Origin: an uncultured Sutterella sp.
GTDB lineage: Bacteria > Pseudomonadota > Gammaproteobacteria > Burkholderiales > Burkholderiaceae_F
DNA length: 64,000 bases
NCBI GenBank assembly: GCA_905197905.1
Contig: CAJKAP010000002.1
Location: 62,001-126,000 of the forward strand
Reading direction: 5' to 3'
Shown here piece by piece: positions 26,548 to 35,151 of this stretch (position 1 is its first letter; each line of letters starts with the position of its first letter). A model generated the notes under the pieces. The model did no database searches. It was not told where the DNA came from and saw only the letters and a list, made by a program, of their open reading frames with translations. The translations under genes were made by a program, and so were the position numbers.

Positions 26548-27723
26548 ATGTTATCAAAAGACACTTTTGGCATAGACGGTGACGATGCCTGGAAGGAGCG
26601 TTTAGCAGCCAAACGACGACGGGACTATACGATTCAAGCGGTCCTGTTGCTCGTTCTTTTCGCGTTACTTGCCTCTGCCGTTATGAATGTGTCTGAGAAT
26701 TTAGAGGCACGTCACATTCGTAGTGGTTTTGCTTTTATTACCAACCCTGCAGGTTTTGACGTTGGCGAAACTGCTATCGCCTTTAGCAGTTTCGATCCCA
26801 TGTGGAAGGCCTTTTTTGCAGGGATTCTTAATACCATCAAAATTTCTTTGTACTCGATCGTGACTGCCACTTTAATGGGAGTAGTGGTTGGTTTGATGCG
26901 CTTGTCCCGACATCCGATGTTGAGGTTTTTGGGCGCAGCTCATGTTGAGGTTTATCGCAATATTCCTCTAATTGTCTTATTTTTGGCGGTTTATTTAACC
27001 GTGACAGAATTGTTGCCAAGCGCTCGTGGCGCATTACACATTGGAGAATGGGTTTTCTTGTCGAAGAGTGGGCTTCAATATGCGGAACCGGTACAAACGC
27101 TTTATGCAACGTTAAGCGCATTTGGGGCAGGATTTGTCGCCGCATTTCTTACCCATAAGACGCTACTGAAACGTCTCACCAGTCTTATCGCCAGCCTCTG
27201 GGGTCTTCTGGCATTTGCTGTAATTGCAATGCTCGTTTGGGTGGGTTTTGGCGCTATTGGAGGCTGGGTACACCCAGAACAGACTCGTTTTGCTTTGTCT
27301 GGTGGTGGGCAATTTACGCCAGAATTTTTGGCATTGTGGTTAGGATTGACTCTTTTTACTTCGGCGGCTATTGCTGAAATTGTTCGCGCTGGCGTACTGG
27401 CAGTACGCCCTCAGCAGTGGGACGCTGGCTTAGCCCTTGGACTGACTCGTACTGAAACGGTCAGCTACGTTATCTTTCCGCAGTCGATGCGATTGGTAAT
27501 CCCACCCCTGGCGAGCCAATACATGAACTTAACGAAGAATTCGTCCCTCGCTGTGATCGTTGGGTATCCAGATCTAGTCAATATTGGGAATACTGCCATC
27601 AATGTCAGTGCTCAAGCTCTAGAGGTGATCTGTATCATCATGATGGTGTACTTGACCTTGAATCTCATCATCTCGGTGGTGATGAATGCCTTGAACGCTC
27701 GCGTTATGCGAGCTCCACAGTAA
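26548..27723 (+). CDS. aapQ: Amino-acid ABC transporter permease (AapQ-like)
   Basis: A large His/Glu/Gln/Arg/opine-type permease, 391 residues from ATG 26548 (a GTG at 26545 is in frame and equally close to the purine-rich AGAAAGAG). Hydrophobic segments start at about 28-46, and the protein has roughly eight membrane spans, including an insertion between spans typical of AapQ. The permease-fold region FFAGILNTIKISLYSIVTATLMGVVVGL and the EAA loop, EIVRAGVLAVRPQQWDAGLALGLT, that contacts the ATPase are intact. It forms a heterodimer with the next gene. A probable partial terminator separates it from aapJ. Confidence 0.92.
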   Translation: MLSKDTFGIDGDDAWKERLAAKRRRDYTIQAVLLLVLFALLASAVMNVSENLEARHIRSGFAFITNPAGFDVGETAIAFSSFDPMWKAFFAGILNTIKISLYSIVTATLMGVVVGLMRLSRHPMLRFLGAAHVEVYRNIPLIVLFLAVYLTVTELLPSARGALHIGEWVFLSKSGLQYAEPVQTLYATLSAFGAGFVAAFLTHKTLLKRLTSLIASLWGLLAFAVIAMLVWVGFGAIGGWVHPEQTRFALSGGGQFTPEFLALWLGLTLFTSAAIAEIVRAGVLAVRPQQWDAGLALGLTRTETVSYVIFPQSMRLVIPPLASQYMNLTKNSSLAVIVGYPDLVNIGNTAINVSAQALEVICIIMMVYLTLNLIISVVMNALNARVMRAPQ

Positions 27724-27743
27724 CGCAGAGGGGGGAGATCAAG

Positions 27744-28826
27744 ATGCAAGTAGTTTCTCAGAGAGCCTTCCACGGTACATTGTGGCAACGAATTCAAAAA
27801 CAATTTTTCTACTCTAAGTGGGCAGGGATGCTCACCTGCTTCGTTTTTGCCGTTATTTTGTACATCTGTCTCCGTTTATTTATCTGGGGCGTGGTAGATG
27901 CTAGCGTGGGCAATGCCGAAGTCTGTAAACAAGCCACTGGCGCTTGCTGGGGGTTCGTGGCAGAAAAATGGCGTTTAATTATTTTTGGTCGATTCCCTTA
28001 TGATGAACAGTGGCGTCCAGCTGTTGCAACGACTCTGTTGATTGCAGCGTTGGTCATCAGCGCTATTCCTGCTTTCTGGAATAAAGTGATGGCGCGCTAT
28101 CTACTCTGGATTTGGTTTATTGCGTTTTTGGGCTTCTTCACCTTGATGAAGGGTGGGCTCTTTGATTTGACGCCTATCTCGACGGATATGTGGGGTGGCT
28201 TCCCATTAACAGTTGTTCTGACTCTTTTCGGGATGGGACTATCGATTCCCTTAGGAGTGATTCTGGCTATTGGTCGTCGCAGTTCTATGCCGATTGTTTC
28301 TGGTATTAGCACTGGGTATATTGAGTTGGTGCGAGGCATCCCCCTCATTACCGTGCTTTTTATGGCGACCTTTATTTTTCCCTTACTTCTCCCAGCGGGT
28401 ACGCGAATGGATGCGTTCTGGCGCGTGACAATTGCGATCGTCCTCTTCCAGGCCGCTTATATTGCTGAGACGGTTCGTGGTGGGATTCAAACGATTCCCG
28501 CAGGGCAGTTTCATGCAGCAGAGTCTTTAGGGCTAAACAAGGTTCAAACCTATATTTATGTGATTTTGCCACAAGCTCTAGTTGCTGTCATTCCTGCTTT
28601 TATCAATAGCTTGCTTTCTTGCTTCATGGATACTTCGCTTGTAACTGTTGTTTCAATGACGGATCTAACTGGTGCATTGAAGCTTGCGTTAGGGGATGCA
28701 GAGTGGCGAGCCTTCTTTGTAGAAGGGTATTTATTCATTGCTGCTATTTACTTTGTCTGTAGTTTCATTATCTCCCGTTATAGCCTTTGGTTAGAGGCGT
28801 ACTTGAGAGGAAATAAGAAAAGGTAA
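27744..28826 (+). CDS. aapM: Amino-acid ABC transporter permease (AapM-like)
   Basis: The second permease of the Aap-type transporter, 360 residues, ATG 27744 preceded by GGGGGGAG. Hydrophobic segments occur at about 31-52, 89-107, 115-131 and in the C-terminal permease domain (from about 150), with the EAA loop AETVRGGIQTIPAGQFHAAESLGL. It starts 20 bases after aapQ. In characterised Aap operons an ATPase gene (aapP) follows; here the next gene encodes a DUF1857 protein and no ABC ATPase of this class occurs in the window. The transporter must borrow an ATPase encoded elsewhere. Confidence 0.92.
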   Translation: MQVVSQRAFHGTLWQRIQKQFFYSKWAGMLTCFVFAVILYICLRLFIWGVVDASVGNAEVCKQATGACWGFVAEKWRLIIFGRFPYDEQWRPAVATTLLIAALVISAIPAFWNKVMARYLLWIWFIAFLGFFTLMKGGLFDLTPISTDMWGGFPLTVVLTLFGMGLSIPLGVILAIGRRSSMPIVSGISTGYIELVRGIPLITVLFMATFIFPLLLPAGTRMDAFWRVTIAIVLFQAAYIAETVRGGIQTIPAGQFHAAESLGLNKVQTYIYVILPQALVAVIPAFINSLLSCFMDTSLVTVVSMTDLTGALKLALGDAEWRAFFVEGYLFIAAIYFVCSFIISRYSLWLEAYLRGNKKR

Positions 28827-28878
28827 AAGAAAGAGAGTAAGCTAGTGGCATACTCTCAAATCAAGAAAAGGTGAAATT

Positions 28879-29370
28879 ATGTTTGTGACCTTTCATGAAC
28901 ACATCATCCGTCTTTCTCATGGACCTGCCGAAGGTCTGAGCAAGATCGAATTATGGGAAGCGTTACTTGAATACGTACGTAAGCCCCAAGAATTTGTTGA
29001 ACATATGACTCATGCTGAGATTTTGGAAGAAGTCAAAACTGCGGCAGGGGTGAAATTAGTGCGTAAACTGCATTTCGATAAGGTTGAAGTCAACGACTCG
29101 GTGGATATTCGTGAAAAAGACTACGAAATCGTGACTGCAGTGGCGGCGTCGGAGCATTTCCCTGAGTCTACTTTCCTCATTAAGGTAGAAGAACCTGAAG
29201 AAGGCAACCTTTTTATGCGCTTTATCTATTCGGAAGATGAGCGTAATGAAAATCCGATGTATCAAGATATTCGCAAACAGGCCTATCAGGCAAAAGACGA
29301 ATATCTCGTTGAAGAGCTTTTGAAGTGGGTCTTTAACAAGAAAAAAACTAACAGAGAATTGATCGATTAA
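28879..29370 (+). CDS. DUF1857 / SRPBCC-fold protein
   Basis: A 163-residue protein whose pattern (FHEHIIRLSHGPAEGLSKIELWEALLEYVRKPQEF..., the central alternating strands, and a long C-terminal helix) matches the DUF1857 branch of the SRPBCC (START-like) fold. That fold forms a hydrophobic ligand pocket; ligand and role are unknown. The start is ATG 28879 with AAAAGGTGAAATT upstream. It lies 52 bases after aapM, so it could share that transcript, and it occupies the place where an ATPase gene is expected. Confidence 0.7.
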   Translation: MFVTFHEHIIRLSHGPAEGLSKIELWEALLEYVRKPQEFVEHMTHAEILEEVKTAAGVKLVRKLHFDKVEVNDSVDIREKDYEIVTAVAASEHFPESTFLIKVEEPEEGNLFMRFIYSEDERNENPMYQDIRKQAYQAKDEYLVEELLKWVFNKKKTNRELID

Positions 29371-29426
29371 TCAGGGCGTCCATACCTCCGGATGGTGATG
29401 TGGCCGCCTTTTTATCTAGCAAAAAA

Positions 29427-31700
29427 ATGGCAACAACCCCAGATCGCATTGTTAACCTGATTGCACAGGATATTTCTGTTCAAGAGTGGCAAGTTCAAGC
29501 TGTGTTGGATTTATTTGCCGAACAAGCAACAGTTCCTTTTATTGCACGCTATCGTAAAGAGCGTACTGGTGGTCTTGATGATGCACAGCTACGCCTACTT
29601 GAAGAACGTTTTCTCTTTTTTAAGGCGCTAGAAGAACGTCGAGAAACGATTGCTCGTACCATAAAGCAGCAAGGAAAGATGACGCCTGAGATTGAAGTCG
29701 CGTTATTGGAGGCAAAAACTAAGCAGGCTTTGGAAGATATTTACCTCCCTTATCGCGTTAAACGTCGCTCTTTGGCGGTCGAGGCCAAAGAAGCTCAGCT
29801 CGAACCACTACTTGAGGCGATTCTTGCTAATCCTAAAGCCGAAGCGCGCACGTTAGCGGCAGATTACGTCAAGACAGATACGGCTTTTAGCACGGTGGAG
29901 GATGTCCTAAAAGGGATTCGCGCGATTTTTGGTGAGCGCATTGCAGATTGCACAGAGCTTGTTTCTGGATTACGCCAATTTGTTTGGGAAAACGCCAGCT
30001 TAGAAAGTGTGCGCTCTAATGAAGTCGAAGATGTTGAAGGGGTTTTTAAAGACTACTATGAGTACTCTGAGCCCATTTCAGTAATACCTTCCCACAGAGC
30101 GCTTGCGCTTTTCCGTGGTTACGATCGCCGAGTGTTGACGCTTTCTCTGCGTGAAGACGATTACATTGTTGAGCATTATCTCGACAAGGTTTTTGAAACT
30201 TTAGCGCTCCCTACAGAGTATCGGCAAGCTGGTTCTTGGGTGTTGAGTACTGTGCAATGGGCCTGGCGAGTGAAGTTACGCCCAAGTTTCTCCACGGACC
30301 TTTTCTCCCAACTGCGTGAGAAAGCAGAAAAACAAGCCATTGATGTGTTTGGAACCAATTTGAAATCTCTGTTGATGGCCCCTCCTGCGGGAACAAAAGT
30401 GGTTATGGGTTTAGACCCAGGGTTTAGGAATGGAGTGAAAGTTGCCGTCGTCAATGCGCGTGGAGCACTTGTTGACACGATGATCATCTATCCTTTCGGA
30501 CCTCGAGTCGAACAGGCAAAGGCACAAATAGCCGATATGATCAAGAAGCATCACGTGGAACTGATGGCGATTGGTAACGGGACGGCTAGCCGAGAAACAG
30601 ATGCCTTTGTTGGCGAGATTTTGCGCGAACATATCAACCTCAAAGCCCATAAGGTAATTGTGAGTGAAGCAGGAGCAAGCGTGTACTCGGCTTCGGAAGT
30701 TGCATTTGAAGAGTTCCCAGACGTTGACGTGAGCTATCGTGGAGCGATCTCCATTGCTCGTCGGTTGCAAGATCCGCTCGCAGAATTGGTTAAGATTGAT
30801 CCAAAATCAATTGGCGTCGGGCAGTACCAACATGACGTTAACCAGTCGCACCTAATCGCCCGATTAAATAACGTAGTGGAAGACTGCGTGAATGCGGTAG
30901 GGGTGGATGTTAACACGGCTAGTGTACAGATCCTTCAACGTATTTCTGGGTTAGGTCCTGTGCGTGCCCGAAACATTGTTGAGCAAAGAACGAGTGAAGG
31001 GTTGTTCCGTAGCCGCGAGCAGTTGCGAAAAGTCCGTGGCATGGGCCCTAAAGTCTATGAGTTGAGCGTTGGCTTTCTGCGCATCAATAATGGCGAAAAT
31101 GCCCTGGATTCCACTTCGGTGCATCCAGAATCCTACCCGCTCGTCTCACAGATTTTGAAGGCGCTTGGGAAGCCGCTAGATGAAGTCATTGGCAATACGG
31201 AGCTCTTGAAAACGTTAAAGTTAGAACAATTTGTGACGCCAGAAGTCGGGTTGCCAACATTACGCGACATTGTGATGGAACTCGAAAAACCAGGACGAGA
31301 CCCGCGTGAGCGGTTTTCTTATGCCAAGTTTTCCGATGATGTCATGAGCATGGATGATCTGATACCTGGGATGAAACTCGAAGGCGTGATTACCAACGTG
31401 GCTCAGTTTGGTGCTTTTGTGGATATTGGGGTTCATCAAGATGGACTAGTGCATATTTCTCAGCTATCAGACAAGTTTGTGAAGGATCCTCATCAAGTTG
31501 TGAAAGTGGGAGATATTGTGCAAGTAAGTGTTCTAGAGGTCGACCAAGCTCGTCATCGAATTTCCCTTTCGATGAAACGGCAGTCAGAGAAAAGTAGCTC
31601 TGGGGCTTCCCGCACAAGAGAGAAGAGCAAAGCCCTCTCCCGAAGAGAGGAGCTACAAGGCGCAATGGCCAATGCCTTTAAGAGTGTTGGTGTGCACTAA
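29427..31700 (+). CDS. tex: RNA-binding transcription accessory protein Tex
   Basis: Tex is a conserved RNA-binding protein related to eukaryotic Spt6 that affects transcription and stress tolerance. From ATG 29427 it has 757 residues: N-terminal helix-turn-helix region (VPFIARYRKERTGGLDDAQLR), a YqgF/RNase H-like domain (VVMGLDPGFRNGVKVAVV, then AIGNGTASRETD), helix-hairpin-helix motifs (ILQRISGLGPVRARNIVEQR) and a C-terminal S1 domain (GMKLEGVITNVAQFGAFVDIGV). A GTG at 29400 is in frame and could add nine residues; neither start has a strong ribosome binding site. It appears to be a single gene. Confidence 0.95.
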   Translation: MATTPDRIVNLIAQDISVQEWQVQAVLDLFAEQATVPFIARYRKERTGGLDDAQLRLLEERFLFFKALEERRETIARTIKQQGKMTPEIEVALLEAKTKQALEDIYLPYRVKRRSLAVEAKEAQLEPLLEAILANPKAEARTLAADYVKTDTAFSTVEDVLKGIRAIFGERIADCTELVSGLRQFVWENASLESVRSNEVEDVEGVFKDYYEYSEPISVIPSHRALALFRGYDRRVLTLSLREDDYIVEHYLDKVFETLALPTEYRQAGSWVLSTVQWAWRVKLRPSFSTDLFSQLREKAEKQAIDVFGTNLKSLLMAPPAGTKVVMGLDPGFRNGVKVAVVNARGALVDTMIIYPFGPRVEQAKAQIADMIKKHHVELMAIGNGTASRETDAFVGEILREHINLKAHKVIVSEAGASVYSASEVAFEEFPDVDVSYRGAISIARRLQDPLAELVKIDPKSIGVGQYQHDVNQSHLIARLNNVVEDCVNAVGVDVNTASVQILQRISGLGPVRARNIVEQRTSEGLFRSREQLRKVRGMGPKVYELSVGFLRINNGENALDSTSVHPESYPLVSQILKALGKPLDEVIGNTELLKTLKLEQFVTPEVGLPTLRDIVMELEKPGRDPRERFSYAKFSDDVMSMDDLIPGMKLEGVITNVAQFGAFVDIGVHQDGLVHISQLSDKFVKDPHQVVKVGDIVQVSVLEVDQARHRISLSMKRQSEKSSSGASRTREKSKALSRREELQGAMANAFKSVGVH

Positions 31701-31853
31701 TGCAGAAAGCTCAGTAGTCGAAATTGAAGATAGTTTTTTGCTTCTTTGAGAGATGGTTTCCGTATAGAATAAATGCCTTTTCAGGCGTTGCTTATCTAAC
31801 AGTTTCTTATGCGAAATGATCGCTAGAGCGTTGATTTTTTAGCAGTTTTTATT

Positions 31854-33458
31854 ATGACTAGTCCTAATCCTGCATTGGTACGAGACGTGGAAGATCGCCG
31901 TACTTTTGCCATTATTTCTCACCCTGACGCTGGTAAAACCACGTTGACGGAAAAGTTGTTGCTTTTCGGGGGCGCTATTCAATTAGCTGGCGCTGTTAAA
32001 GGACGTAAAGCGGCACGACACGCTACCTCTGACTGGATGGAAGTTGAAAAAGAACGTGGTATTTCGGTCACAAGTTCAGTGATGCAGTTTAAGTACAACG
32101 ATCACGTCATCAACTTGTTGGATACGCCAGGGCACGAAGACTTCTCTGAAGATACATACAGAGTGTTGACTGCGGTTGATGCGGCCATCATGGTGATTGA
32201 CGCAGCCAAAGGCGTGGAAGCACAGACGATCAAGTTGCTTGAAGTTTGTCGTATGCGTAATACGCCAATCATTACGTTCATTAATAAGTTAGATCGCGAA
32301 GTTCGTTCGCCTTTGGATTTACTGAGTGAAATTGAAAGCGTGCTGAAATTGCAGTGTGTGCCAATTACTTGGCCGATTGGGATGGGGAAAACGTTCCGTG
32401 GTGTGTTTTCACTGCTCAAAAATTGTATGGTGAAATTTACCGCAGGTGAAGAGCGTCTGACAGGTGATCGTGAAATTATTGAAGATCTAAATAATCCAGA
32501 ATTAGATCAATTATTCCCAATGGAAATGCCTGCTGCCCGAGAAGGTATTGAATTAATTCAAGGCGCAACAGAACCATTTGATTTACAGAAGTTTTTAAAT
32601 GGCGAACAAAGCCCCGTATTTTTCGGATCTGGGGTAAATAATTTTGGTGTGCAGGATTTATTAGATGCCCTTGTCAATTGGGCTCCCTCTCCGCAACCAC
32701 GCCAGACCAACACTCGAATGATAGAACCCGTTGAGGAACCATTTACGGGTTTTGTTTTCAAGATTCAGGCCAATATGGACCCGCGACACCGCGACCGTAT
32801 TGCCTTCTTCCGAGTTTGCTCTGGGCGATACACGCCAGGCAAGAAAGTTTTTCATACTCGTGAAGGGCGTGAGATGAAGATTGCCAATGCACTTACTTTT
32901 ATGGCGCAGGACCGCGTGATCATGACGGACGCTGTGGCAGGGGACATCATCGGTATTTATAACCATGGACAGCTGCATATTGGTGATACTTTGACGGAAG
33001 GTGAACAGCTCACCTATACGGGTATTCCTAATTTTGCACCAGAACTTTTCCGTGCAGCTAGAAGCAAGGACCCTTTCAAAGCCAAACAGCTTCAAAAGGG
33101 TTTACAGGAACTTGGAGAAGAAGGAGCAATTCAAGTTTTCACCAACGATCTTGGCAACATTATGTTGGGTGCAGTGGGACAATTGCAGTTTGAAATTGTT
33201 GCGCAACGTCTGGAAACTGAGTACAAAGTTGGCGCTATTTACGAGCACACCGATGTGTCAACGGCTCGTTGGTTATCATTTCCTGATGAAACGACAAGAA
33301 AAGAGTTTGAAGCAGAACAAGCTGCTCGTTTGGCAACTGACGTAAATGGGAATATGGTCTATTTGGCTACATCCATTTATAACCTGGAAACCACGATGAA
33401 GCACTGGCCGCAGGTCAAATTCCATGCAACTCGGGAAATGAATGAAAAGTTCGAGTAA
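31854..33458 (+). CDS. prfC: Peptide chain release factor 3
   Basis: RF3 is the GTPase that recycles RF1/RF2 from the ribosome after termination. The 534-residue protein has G1 SHPDAGKTTLTEK (about 22-34), switch I with RGISVTSSVMQF, G3 DTPGHEDFSEDTYR, G4 NKLDRE and the RF3-specific C-terminal domain. The length is normal. Start ATG 31854 lacks an obvious Shine-Dalgarno sequence; a TAGAAT -10-like element lies at about 31764. It is a single gene ending at a bidirectional terminator. Confidence 0.96.
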   Translation: MTSPNPALVRDVEDRRTFAIISHPDAGKTTLTEKLLLFGGAIQLAGAVKGRKAARHATSDWMEVEKERGISVTSSVMQFKYNDHVINLLDTPGHEDFSEDTYRVLTAVDAAIMVIDAAKGVEAQTIKLLEVCRMRNTPIITFINKLDREVRSPLDLLSEIESVLKLQCVPITWPIGMGKTFRGVFSLLKNCMVKFTAGEERLTGDREIIEDLNNPELDQLFPMEMPAAREGIELIQGATEPFDLQKFLNGEQSPVFFGSGVNNFGVQDLLDALVNWAPSPQPRQTNTRMIEPVEEPFTGFVFKIQANMDPRHRDRIAFFRVCSGRYTPGKKVFHTREGREMKIANALTFMAQDRVIMTDAVAGDIIGIYNHGQLHIGDTLTEGEQLTYTGIPNFAPELFRAARSKDPFKAKQLQKGLQELGEEGAIQVFTNDLGNIMLGAVGQLQFEIVAQRLETEYKVGAIYEHTDVSTARWLSFPDETTRKEFEAEQAARLATDVNGNMVYLATSIYNLETTMKHWPQVKFHATREMNEKFE

Positions 33459-33634
33459 GCACTCACTCTTGCTAAATTGACTGTGCAATAAGTAAATAGA
33501 AGTGGTTGCTTACTGACATTCTTGCATAATCCGATGGACTATAGCTTCAAAATCCACTGAGGCACTGTGCTAGCAAAGTGGGCATAAAGGAATGGCCTGC
33601 ATGGAGGACAGAGGGTTAACAAATCTCTGCAAAA

Positions 33635-33676
33635 AATAAACCTCTGCGAGATTGTTCCCGCAGGGGTTTATTGTGT
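33635..33676. terminator. Bidirectional terminator between prfC and the HydE-like gene
   Basis: AATAAACCTCTGCG (33635-33648) pairs with CGCAGGGGTTTATT (33659-33672), with one wobble and a ten-base loop. A-rich and T-rich flanks allow use from both sides. The remaining 170 bases of this interval contain nothing I can identify. Confidence 0.75.
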
Positions 33677-33753
33677 TTAAAGAGAAATCCAAACGTTTTT
33701 GTGATCTGAATTCTGAAAAACAATCGCCTAGTTAATTCCTTATAAGGAATTAT

Positions 33754-34875
33754 TTAAAATTTTAGAAAAGAGAAGTCTCTACCATTTTTTGATAAATCGA
33801 TGGACTGAATTGCAAGAGTACGGCCAGTGCGTTCTACGATAGATTTTTGCAACGCAAGGTTCGATTCATTTCCACTTTCGCTGTGAGCTTTTGAATCATA
33901 AAGGTTGTAGGCCTTTCGATTTGCAGAAGGAGTGATGTTTGGCATCACAATATTGCAGCCGTAAAGGATTCCTTGAATCCGTCCATCGGGGTGAACCGTT
34001 TCTAAGGAGGTCGATGCGACGATGTTTGCCTTATTTAGAACCAAACGCACAACGGCAATCATATTGAGAGAAAGCTGCAGTAATGGGGTTTTTGCTAGCA
34101 TTCCTTCCTCAACCATATCGCCACCGCGACTCGTAATATAAGGCCCCATTCCAATGGTTTCGGGATTCAGGCGCTGAAAAACGCGAATGTCTTGGACCAA
34201 ATCGTCCAATGTTTGATTGGGTAATCCAATCATCACGCCGGTGGCTAATTGGTAGCCCACTTGACGCAAGTTATCCAAATCGATATAACGATTGACAAGT
34301 ACTTTTTCGTGCTTGCCAGGTGTGCTATGCAGGGCGTCAAAGATCTTTTGGTTTGTTGATTCAATACGTAATAAATAACCTAAACCAGCAGGATTTCCTG
34401 CGGCATCTGCCCAACGTTGGTAAGTTTCTTTTGTCTGCTCGCCTAAACTCAACAAGATATTTAATCCTTGAGGAAGCTCAGGGCATACAGTTTTTTCATG
34501 AATCTCAGAGATAACCTCAGAGATGAAATCAATCCACTTTGGATCTCGTCTTTCTCCTGCTTGGATGCCAATAGATCCGTACCCCTTTTGAAAAGCTATT
34601 AAAGCGGAATTAACGATAACATCTTTTTCAAGAGTATATCTATCGACAAAATGATTATCTTTTCTAATTCCGCAGTATCGACAATTTGCAGTACAAATAT
34701 TACTAATTTCAATTAGGCCACAAAGAACAATTTTATTTCCGAGAAATTTTTCTGTTAAAGAAAAGGCCGCTTTTTGTAGTTTTTGGCAATCTTCAGGAGC
34801 AGAGAGACCGAGCAAAAAGCGGAGCTCTTCATCGCTAAATTCCGTTTTTTGAAGGATAAGATCAAGATTCATCAT
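33754..34875 (-). CDS. hydE: HydE-like radical SAM enzyme
   Basis: A radical SAM protein of the BioB/HydE/PylB group. From ATG 34875 (373 residues) the cluster-binding cysteines are C61, C65 and C68 in CTANCRYCGIR. The LSLGEQ segment, GMGPYI, and the C-terminal STSLETVHPDGR and NIVMPNITPSANRKAYNLY are close to HydE, the enzyme that helps build the [FeFe]-hydrogenase cofactor. The frame is open 20 codons further upstream from a TTG. No hydF, hydG or hydrogenase gene lies in the window, so the role is uncertain: a dispersed hydrogenase maturase or a re-purposed paralogue such as a PylB-like mutase. The gene looks more AT-rich than its neighbours. Confidence 0.82.
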   Translation of the reverse strand: MMNLDLILQKTEFSDEELRFLLGLSAPEDCQKLQKAAFSLTEKFLGNKIVLCGLIEISNICTANCRYCGIRKDNHFVDRYTLEKDVIVNSALIAFQKGYGSIGIQAGERRDPKWIDFISEVISEIHEKTVCPELPQGLNILLSLGEQTKETYQRWADAAGNPAGLGYLLRIESTNQKIFDALHSTPGKHEKVLVNRYIDLDNLRQVGYQLATGVMIGLPNQTLDDLVQDIRVFQRLNPETIGMGPYITSRGGDMVEEGMLAKTPLLQLSLNMIAVVRLVLNKANIVASTSLETVHPDGRIQGILYGCNIVMPNITPSANRKAYNLYDSKAHSESGNESNLALQKSIVERTGRTLAIQSIDLSKNGRDFSFLKF

Positions 34876-35100
34876 GTTGGTTAGATTCTTAGGCTTGTTA
34901 AAAATGATTGGCACGTCAAAATGCCACTGCCACAATGAATAAGAGAGAGTTTAGAAGAGTTATCTTCATGCACTTGGGTATCGATGTCTCAACTTTTTAT
35001 GCTTTTTCTAGTAACGAGTTGGAAATTTTTGTCTCGAGAGAGATCATAAGAACATTATTTCCATAGCTAGGAAGAGGTCGGTAGATGGAATAGATTGAAT

Positions 35101-35136
35101 GAAAACAGCCGGGAGAGAAATTTCTAACCCGGCTGT
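35101..35136 (-). terminator. Terminator after the HemN/HemW-like gene
   Basis: ACAGCCGGG (35105-35113) and CCCGGCTGT (35128-35136) form a perfect nine-pair stem; on the minus strand it is followed by TTTTC. It lies 15 bases after the stop codon. Confidence 0.75.
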
Positions 35137-35151
35137 GTTGAGGAGTGAACC

